Source: UBA5209 sp034002865
Lineage (GTDB): Bacteria; Patescibacteriota; Dojkabacteria; SC72
Assembly (NCBI GenBank): GCA_034002865.1
Contig: JAVEZR010000007.1
Location: 1-38,324, forward strand
Direction of reading: 5' to 3'
Length of the DNA stretch: 38,324 nucleotides
The notes beneath the pieces were generated by a model. That model was given only the letters and a program-made list of their open reading frames with translations, had not been told where the DNA came from and did no database searches. Positions 32,976 to 38,324 of the stretch are shown here, one piece after another (position 1 is the stretch's first letter; each line of letters opens with the position of its first letter). The position numbers and the translations under genes are program-made.

Positions 32976-33763
32976 ATGTTTAAGATTAATATTAATGCAA
33001 GAATAGAATAGATGAAAGGGATAAGATAATCAACTAAGTGAACTTTACCTGCGAATCTAATATTCCAAAGTGAGAGTATTAAATAGAAAGCTAAAGTACC
33101 TACAGCTGGTATTACAAAGATGTTGGTTGCGAAAAAGAGACAGGAAGTAATAGCAACAAAGAGAGATGAGAGAAATGAAAGGGCAAAGCTTGAGACTCCC
33201 TCCCTACTGTGAACCTTTATATCAAACCAGAAGAGTATTAGAGAGGTTATAAATACTAATCCAAGAAAGAGCCATAAACCTATACCTAGTCTAATGTATA
33301 CACTTAATAGTAAGAAGAATGTAGATATACACATAAAGTCAAAGACTGCTCTTGTTTGACTTACGATTGTATATACCTTACTCAAGGAGCTTTTTACATT
33401 TACAAACAGAATTAAGAGTTGGAGAGAGGCTATACCAATTAAAACTAAATCCATATAGAAAGAGGTGTTGTAATAGATATATAGCAGTAAAGAGATATAA
33501 AAGACTGTTGGTAGTATGAAATATGAAAAAAACCTATCTCTAATTGAAATCCTTTGTATTACCTCACTGTACTGTGAGATTCTTCTACCAGAGTACAGTG
33601 CAAAGGCTCTTACAAACCATGTTAGAAGTAAAACAGTTCCTAATATTCCACTAATCAGAAACATAGAGCCGTAGGCATGAGTTGAATATGAAAAATATAC
33701 TGTAACAAGTACAATCAAAACTAAATACAGTAATTCACTTTTTATTTCTAATTTCTTTTTCAA
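32972..33763 (-). CDS. Polytopic membrane protein of unknown function
   Basis: The 263-aa protein is almost entirely hydrophobic, with about eight membrane segments separated by short loops; the only longer cytoplasmic loop holds SGRRISQYSEVIQRIS. No family motif is evident. It lies 12 bases after the CAP-domain gene and overlaps the UMP-kinase-like gene by 4, so the three are probably cotranscribed. It may serve the export or anchoring of the surface protein upstream, but this is conjecture. Confidence 0.75.
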   Translation of the reverse strand: MKKKLEIKSELLYLVLIVLVTVYFSYSTHAYGSMFLISGILGTVLLLTWFVRAFALYSGRRISQYSEVIQRISIRDRFFSYFILPTVFYISLLLYIYYNTSFYMDLVLIGIASLQLLILFVNVKSSLSKVYTIVSQTRAVFDFMCISTFFLLLSVYIRLGIGLWLFLGLVFITSLILFWFDIKVHSREGVSSFALSFLSSLFVAITSCLFFATNIFVIPAVGTLAFYLILSLWNIRFAGKVHLVDYLIPFIYSILALILILNI

Positions 33764-33775
33764 TTTTGGGCAGTT

Positions 33776-35239
33776 TTAATTAATAATTCCTCCGAATCCT
33801 TTAAATACTCCAACTAAAATAATTAGCCACCAAGCTCCGATTGTGAATAGTCCTCCTGCATTCTTACCAAGCATTCCCTTCTTCCAATATACATACACCT
33901 CTATCGTAAGTAGTATAAATACAAAAGATACAATTGCCAAGCTAATACCATCTGTAGTACCAATCATATTCTTTATCCAAAGTATCCAACCTGAAGAAGA
34001 AGAGTTGTCATCTTCACCCTCTAAGAAATACTCTGAGATATCATACTCTGAGATATTACCTGCACTATCCGAAATTATTATAATTGACCTGTCTCCGATA
34101 TCTTCTTTTTTAATTCCTAGTACTGCAATGTTTTGCTCATTGATCATTAAATCAAATGATTTATCTCCACTTACAAACTTAACTGAATCTACATCCTCTG
34201 AAACAAAGAAGCTTATATCATATCCAGTATCCAAATGCTTTACTTCAATTGTTTCTTTTTCAATAACTGGAGGAGTGGAATCAACAACAAAAGTTACTTC
34301 TTGTGATTTAACATCCTCTCCCTTTATTTGTGCAACGATACTCTGATTACCCTCTTCCCAATCACTTCCTTTGTCATACTCCCATGAAGGAGTCGTGCTC
34401 TCTACTTCACCTACCAATTCTCCATTATTTAAAACCTCTACTGAGTACTGTCCTGATACGTTCTTAGTCTCTCCCTTGATATTTATATTTGCATCATTTG
34501 TTAAGTCCCCTATCTTTGGATTAGTTATACTAATAGATTTAATCTCTCCTTTTTCAACAATTGTTGCTTTAGGTGGGACAGGTTTTACAGTTTCAGATTT
34601 AACTGGCTCTTCTACGTTGAATGTTTGTGATGTTAAGTTTCCAAACATCTGAACAACCAGTACTGTTTCTTTTCCAAGAAGTACTCCCTCTACAACAGCT
34701 ACCCCTATATCTTTGTAATTTCCACTCATGATGTTATCTCGGTGAGTTGGACTAGCCATCCATGCCTCATGCACTCCCTCAGCGCTCCTGAAGCCCTTAG
34801 CAAGGTTCTCTCCTGCATAGACATATTGGTAACCCGACTGGGAAATAAACTGCCAAGGAGACTCTCCATTCGGACCGAAATGATCCCAATACTGCTCTTG
34901 AAACATATTATTCGCTTTGGCCTGTGCTGCTGCACTCAACCTTGAATCTGTACTCAAAGTATTGAGCCCCGCAGCTGCCCTTTGCTGGTTTGTAAGTTGA
35001 ATAATATTCGAGGGAGTAATAGAGCTAGCCATAGCCTGAGGAATACCAATTAAACCACCAAAAGTATTAACCAAAAGAAGCATTATTGTATAAGCAGTAA
35101 GTGCAGCCCTTCTAAGCAGGAAAGGCTTATACCCATTGTCTTTACTTGGAACAAAAAACTTCCTCACAGGCAATCCCTCAGTAACATTTATTTCATACAT
35201 CCTATCATACAGAGCCTCTCTTTTAAAACCTATATACAT
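33776..35239 (-). CDS. Surface protein with CAP/SCP domain, Ig-like region and C-terminal membrane anchor
   Basis: The 487-aa protein has a 45-residue cytoplasmic start, a membrane or signal segment (about 47-70), then a CAP (SCP/PR1/YkwD) domain: NQQRAAAGLNTLSTDSRLSA, YWDHFGPNGESPW, YAGENLAKGF, ASPTHRDNIM and YKDIGVAVVEG. The CAP cleft histidines and glutamates are present. Residues about 215-400 form one or two beta-sandwich (Ig-like, Big-type) domains. Two hydrophobic segments close the protein. Bacterial CAP proteins are secreted and often tied to envelope or host contact; in an episymbiotic lifestyle it could mediate attachment, which is inference. It heads a three-gene unit. Confidence 0.9.
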   Translation of the reverse strand: MYIGFKREALYDRMYEINVTEGLPVRKFFVPSKDNGYKPFLLRRAALTAYTIMLLLVNTFGGLIGIPQAMASSITPSNIIQLTNQQRAAAGLNTLSTDSRLSAAAQAKANNMFQEQYWDHFGPNGESPWQFISQSGYQYVYAGENLAKGFRSAEGVHEAWMASPTHRDNIMSGNYKDIGVAVVEGVLLGKETVLVVQMFGNLTSQTFNVEEPVKSETVKPVPPKATIVEKGEIKSISITNPKIGDLTNDANINIKGETKNVSGQYSVEVLNNGELVGEVESTTPSWEYDKGSDWEEGNQSIVAQIKGEDVKSQEVTFVVDSTPPVIEKETIEVKHLDTGYDISFFVSEDVDSVKFVSGDKSFDLMINEQNIAVLGIKKEDIGDRSIIIISDSAGNISEYDISEYFLEGEDDNSSSSGWILWIKNMIGTTDGISLAIVSFVFILLTIEVYVYWKKGMLGKNAGGLFTIGAWWLIILVGVFKGFGGIIN

Positions 35240-35318
35240 CTTCTTAGTGAGTTATCTCCGCTATTACAGTGAAAATCAAAGCTAGGAAGCTATTAATTCC
35301 TATTTAATTATTACAAAA

Positions 35319-35324
35319 TATAAT
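35319..35324 (+). promoter_or_regulatory. -10 box just upstream of the transposase gene
   Basis: A consensus TATAAT ends 6 bases before the transposase ATG at 35331. GGAAG lies between, so the gene could be leaderless or use a very short leader. Confidence 0.45.
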
Positions 35325-35330
35325 GGAAGA

Positions 35331-35798
35331 ATGAGGAAAAGAATATTTAAACCTAATAGTTTTTACCATATATACAATCGTGGTAATCATAGAAATAAAA
35401 TCTTCTATAGACAGAGTGATTACGCTAGGTTTGTTCATACTATGTTCACGCTAAAGAAAGAATATTCGTTTATTATTTACTCTTTCTGCCTCATGCCAAA
35501 TCATTATCATATGCTTGTTAATACAGGATCTAAGCCAGAAGAAATTTCAAAATATATGCACCGGTTTATGTCTTCATACTCAAAGTATTTCAACAAAAGG
35601 CATAATGTAGTTGGACATCTTTTCCAAAGTCCATATAGATCAAGTTATGTTAGTAAAGAAAAGGGCTTCTTTTTACTAAATGAATATATCCGTAATAACC
35701 CTATCAAAGCAGGGATTGTCAGCAACATAGAATGCTACAAGTGGTACAAGGGGGTAAGTCTAGGAGATGCGAACTTCGATATAGAAGAGGAATCTTAG
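35331..35798 (+). CDS. REP-associated tyrosine transposase (RAYT, Y1_Tnp family)
   Basis: The 155-aa protein is a single Y1 transposase domain. It has YHIYNRGNHRNKIFY at the start, the HUH metal motif PNHYHML (His58, His60) and catalytic Tyr119 in LNEYIRNNPIKAG, all intact. RAYTs cut single-stranded DNA at hairpin (REP) sequences and are usually domesticated single-copy genes rather than selfish elements. A perfect 16-bp hairpin lies 16 bases after its stop. The gene stands alone between the CAP operon and HU, with slightly more CpG than its neighbours, in line with acquisition. Confidence 0.95.
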   Translation: MRKRIFKPNSFYHIYNRGNHRNKIFYRQSDYARFVHTMFTLKKEYSFIIYSFCLMPNHYHMLVNTGSKPEEISKYMHRFMSSYSKYFNKRHNVVGHLFQSPYRSSYVSKEKGFFLLNEYIRNNPIKAGIVSNIECYKWYKGVSLGDANFDIEEES

Positions 35799-35814
35799 AT
35801 TTCATAATCCTATG

Positions 35815-35858
35815 GGGTTCCTGACCCAGGCTTTAAGAAAAACCTGGGTCAGGAACCC
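35815..35858. repeat. Perfect 16-bp inverted repeat (REP-like hairpin) behind the RAYT gene
   Basis: GGGTTCCTGACCCAGG (35815-35830) and CCTGGGTCAGGAACCC (35843-35858) are exact inverse copies around a 12-base loop. The ten bases CCCAGGCTTT occur twice (35825-35834 and 35856-35865). The GC-rich sequence stands out from the AT-rich surroundings. It is the natural candidate for the DNA hairpin recognised by the adjacent transposase. No U-tract of note follows, so it is a poor terminator. Confidence 0.85.
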
Positions 35859-35906
35859 AGGCTTTCTAATTTCTCTCATCTAAAGAGAAATGCCGGCAGA
35901 AATTTC

Positions 35907-36179
35907 TTACTTAACAGCAACTTTAAGTGCTTTTCCAGCTTTAAAAGCAGGAACCTTAGTTGCAGGTAAGTTGATCTTCTCAAGAGTCTTAGGATTGATT
36001 CCTACTCTTGCTGCTCTCTCTCTTACTTCGAATTTACCGAAACCTGTTAGTAAAACAGGATCTCCAGACTTAAGAGCTGATGTAATTGCATCAAATAATG
36101 CGTCAACAGCCTCTCCAGCCTGCTTCTTAGTAAGACCTGCAGACTTTGCAACTTTCTCTACTAAATCTTTCTTTAACAT
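35907..36179 (-). CDS. hup: DNA-binding protein HU
   Basis: The 90-aa protein is a full-length HU: MLKKDLVEKVAKSAGLTKKQ, then LLTGFGKFEVRERAARVGIN and the C-terminal VPAFKAGKALKVAV. The DNA-binding arm sits around residues 55-75. Translation is driven by AAGAAAGGAGG, one of the strongest Shine-Dalgarno sites in the window. A promoter (TTGATG-N17-TATTTT on the minus strand, 36256-36284) precedes a leader that can form a hairpin. It packages the nucleoid and is probably highly expressed. Confidence 0.97.
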   Translation of the reverse strand: MLKKDLVEKVAKSAGLTKKQAGEAVDALFDAITSALKSGDPVLLTGFGKFEVRERAARVGINPKTLEKINLPATKVPAFKAGKALKVAVK

Positions 36180-36621
36180 GTGTTTAAAACCTCCTTTCTT
36201 AGAGATATGGGTGCCACGAATCCTGATATCATGCGATTCGTGTTACCGCATCAATAAAATAGCGTAAATAAAGGCTTACATCAAGAACCTTATTGTTATA
36301 GGACCCTTTAGATACTATTAACAAAATCCTTTCTTAGCATATGTTTTCATATTCTTTCTGAGTAAAAACTTGAGACAGCTTTTAACCAATTAATGAACAG
36401 ATACTTACAGACAAAGGGTTTCATAAACACTAAGTTCGAAAACCCCTTTAGAATAGTCTTTTAAGAGTAAATGATATTTAACATGAGTATATACTTCCCC
36501 ATAGTTTTACAATTAAAATGTGATCAATTAATGAGCTCTAACAAGAAGAAAGAGGGGATTGATTCCCCTCTTTACAAAAACCACTCTTAAAGTCCTGTAG
36601 TATTGCTTACTAGAAGTTAGC
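36180..36621. promoter_or_regulatory. Intergenic region between RNase Y and HU with HU promoter, leader hairpin and terminator
   Basis: No gene is seen here. On the minus strand, TTGATG (36279-36284), 17 bases, then TATTTT (36256-36261) form the HU promoter. The leader folds on CACGAATC/GATTCGTG (about 36216-36243), extended by GGT/ACC across a small internal loop, before the Shine-Dalgarno site. Another stem, AAAGGGTTT with AAACCCCTTT, spans about 36413-36450; its role is unclear. GAGGGGATTGATTCCCCTC (about 36553-36571) is the likely terminator of RNase Y. The rest is featureless to me. Confidence 0.6.
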
Positions 36622-38142
36622 TTATCTAGCCACTTCTACAGCCCTACTTTCCCTTATTAATGTCACTTCTACATTACCTGGATAGTTTTGAGTCTTCTCA
36701 ATACTAGTAGCAATATCCTTTGCAAGCACTGTCATCTCATCATCAGAGATTAAACCAGGCTTTACAATTATCCTTAATTCTCTACCAGCCTTAATTGCAA
36801 AGACCTCTTCTAACCTATCTCCACCTAAGTCCTTAGCAACCTTCTCTAGTGATTCTATTCTCTGAATATATTGCTCATAGCTATCCTTTCTAGCTCCTGG
36901 TCTTGCACCAGAAATAGCGTCTGCAATATACACAAGCACTGCCTCTATGGATTGAGGTTCAATATCTAAGTGATGTGCCTCTATTGCATTAACAAGCTTC
37001 TCATCTAAGTTATACTTCCTAGCTACTTGACCTGATATATGATGATGAGGACTTTCAATCTTATGTGTTAATACCTTACCTACATCATGTAAAAGACATG
37101 CTCTTTTAACTAAGGCTACATCTGCACCAACCTCTGCAGCTAATACTTCTCCTAATCTCATCATTTCAATAGTGTGAGACATTAGTGATTGACCGTAACT
37201 TGTTCTATATTTCATTTTACCAATTAACTTTAGTAACCCTATATCTATTCCTGGCCAATCTGCTTCCTCTGCAAGTATTTGACCATTCTTCTTAATCTCA
37301 ATGGATATTTCATTCTTTGCTTTTCTAATTGCTTCTTCAATGGATCCTGGATGGATTCTTCCATCACCAATTAGTTTAGTTAATGCAACAGATGCTATCT
37401 CTCTTCTTAATGGGTCAAATGAAGAAAGTGCTATTGTATTTGGAGATTCATCTACAATTACATCTACACCTGTAAGCTTTTCAAATGCACGTATATTTCT
37501 ACCCTCTTTACCAATGACTCTACCCTTTACTTTGTCATCATCAATCTTTATTGTTGAGGTTGTAGTTTCACCTACATAGTCTGTAGCTATCCTTTGCATA
37601 GATTCAACTATAATCTCACGTGCTTTCTCTTCTGCAATTTCTTCTGCATGTTTCTCTGCCTGTCTAATCTTTTTTGCTTCGTAGTTTTTAATATCTTCAT
37701 CTACTTGGCTCATTAGTTTCTCTCTTGCTTCATCTTCTGTTAAGCCAGAGATTCTTTCTAACTCTTCTTTTAATTGAGTTCTTGATTTCTCGAGACCTCT
37801 TTGCATCTTCTTTACTGCTTCTGTAGTACTATCTAGCTCCTCATTCTTTGTATCGAGCATTTTAGTTCTTTCATTTAACTTCTTCTCTCTCTCTATTAAT
37901 AACTCTTCATGCTCCTGAGTCTCTTTACGCATTTCTCTGAGTCTTTCCTCTGAGCTCTTCTTGTTCTCTTCTATTTCTTTTTCGGCCAAATCTATCTTCT
38001 TACCGATTATCTTGTCTGCAACTCTTGCTATCTCTTCTTCTGGGATATCTTTTACATCTACCCATTTCTTTACGAACTTGATGTAAGTATATGCCAGAAT
38101 TGCTCCTACTAGCGTTGCAACAATACCAATAATTAACTCCAT
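36622..38142 (-). CDS. rny: Ribonuclease Y
   Basis: The 506-aa protein has the standard RNase Y order: N-terminal membrane anchor (about 2-22), a long charged coiled coil (30-185), a KH domain with GRVIGKEGRNIR (GKEGRN at 211-216), and an HD domain with His323 and HDVGK (His352-Asp353) plus ESPHHHISG. The C-terminal RNase Y domain ends near RESRAVEVAR. It starts mRNA decay at the membrane. Residues and length are normal. A hairpin about 50 bases downstream is the likely terminator. Confidence 0.98.
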   Translation of the reverse strand: MELIIGIVATLVGAILAYTYIKFVKKWVDVKDIPEEEIARVADKIIGKKIDLAEKEIEENKKSSEERLREMRKETQEHEELLIEREKKLNERTKMLDTKNEELDSTTEAVKKMQRGLEKSRTQLKEELERISGLTEDEAREKLMSQVDEDIKNYEAKKIRQAEKHAEEIAEEKAREIIVESMQRIATDYVGETTTSTIKIDDDKVKGRVIGKEGRNIRAFEKLTGVDVIVDESPNTIALSSFDPLRREIASVALTKLIGDGRIHPGSIEEAIRKAKNEISIEIKKNGQILAEEADWPGIDIGLLKLIGKMKYRTSYGQSLMSHTIEMMRLGEVLAAEVGADVALVKRACLLHDVGKVLTHKIESPHHHISGQVARKYNLDEKLVNAIEAHHLDIEPQSIEAVLVYIADAISGARPGARKDSYEQYIQRIESLEKVAKDLGGDRLEEVFAIKAGRELRIIVKPGLISDDEMTVLAKDIATSIEKTQNYPGNVEVTLIRESRAVEVAR

Positions 38143-38197
38143 TAGAGTATTGTTAATAATTTAATACATCCTTTTTGGGAAACAGAAATATAGGGAT

Positions 38198-38324
38198 CTA
38201 TAAAAGATTCCTAGAATCAAAGAGTTCTTGTTTTATATATTTTTTACTATATATATTCTTCAAAATTTTCATTAATTCAAAACTATCTATATTTCTATCC
38301 CAGCCTTTACTAAAACGTGGCTGT
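38198..38324 (-). CDS. Possible 3' end of an unidentified gene (cut by window edge)
   Basis: One minus-strand frame is open from the right edge to a TAG at 38198-38200, giving about 41 residues with a plausible helical, lysine-rich composition (FSKGWDRNIDSFELMKILKN). It lies 55 bases upstream of rny. The length is too short to exclude chance in AT-rich DNA, and I recognise no family. Alternatively this is only the control region of rny. Confidence 0.3.
   Translation of the reverse strand, partial: QPRFSKGWDRNIDSFELMKILKNIYSKKYIKQELFDSRNLL

Noticed and set aside
36413..36450. Possible tRNA (GTTCGAA resembling a T-loop)
   Set aside because: No acceptor, D-arm or anticodon arm fits around it; only a simple hairpin can be drawn.
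1..38324. Reassigned TGA codon as in Gracilibacteria/Absconditabacteria
   Set aside because: TGA ends genes normally here, for example the secD-like gene at 16170-16172, and no conserved protein contains in-frame TGA.
1..38324. CRISPR arrays, rRNA genes or prophage
   Set aside because: No regularly spaced repeats, rRNA signatures or phage structural genes were seen on either strand.

Overview
This 38.3 kb window is AT-rich bacterial chromosome. Genes are tightly packed, often overlap by 4-8 bases and lie on both strands. The code is the standard one: TGA works as a stop, for example at the secD/secF ATGA overlap. Gene content and style fit a small-genome Candidate Phyla Radiation (Patescibacteria) organism with a Gram-positive-like envelope. 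I see RNase Y, L,D-transpeptidase, a YerB/DUF3048 protein, a wHTH-nucleotidyltransferase regulator, very divergent SecD/SecF, class I LysRS and many membrane or secreted proteins of unknown function. The phylum is an inference; no rRNA is present. A run of 100 Ns (30237-30336) marks an assembly gap that cuts the 3' ends of glyS and trmD.

Layout. 1-3.2 kb: surface polysaccharide cluster on the minus strand (DPM-like GT2, Wzm permease, Wzt ATPase, and a GT4-type glycosyltransferase cut by the left edge). 3.3-6.3 kb: extracytoplasmic bactofilin-like membrane protein, DsbA-like thiol oxidoreductase, secreted alpha/beta hydrolase. 6.3-9.2 kb: minus operon of ferredoxin, Nudix protein, large membrane protein and HIT protein, preceded by a strongly structured leader at about 9275-9396. 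9.5-12.9 kb: small anchored protein, CPBP protease, tRNA-Pro(GGG), HD protein, lipoprotein. 13-17.6 kb: DUF3048 protein, then an operon of wHTH-NTase regulator, secD-like, secF-like and miaA. 17.5-20.8 kb: thpR, serS, NrnA-like DHH phosphoesterase, small conserved-looking protein. 28-34 kb: L,D-transpeptidase, glyS, trmD with a gluzincin-type peptidase, tRNA-Glu(CTC), greA, UMP-kinase-like protein, membrane protein. 33.8-38.3 kb: CAP-domain surface protein, RAYT-type transposase with a perfect hairpin behind it, HU, RNase Y.

The most unusual region is 21.0-27.9 kb, which looks compositionally foreign (more CpG and CGN codons by eye). A class I lysyl-tRNA synthetase faces a five-gene minus-strand operon: ECF-type S component, APH-fold small-molecule kinase, EcfT, a fused two-domain EcfA-A' ATPase, and a 582-aa protein that joins a nucleoside-diphosphate-kinase-like domain to a class II LysRS. 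That class II domain keeps the lysine-pocket residues but has lost conserved ATP-site residues of motifs 2 and 3. My reading is an uptake-and-activation module: import by ECF, phosphorylation by the APH-like kinase, further nucleotide or aminoacyl chemistry by the NDK-LysRS chimera, with the canonical class I LysRS nearby. I do not know of a described system with this composition.

Expression signals: several genes have a -10 hexamer ending 6-7 bases before the start codon and no Shine-Dalgarno site (leaderless mRNAs). Others, such as HU, have strong AAAGGAGG sites, so both initiation modes seem to be used.
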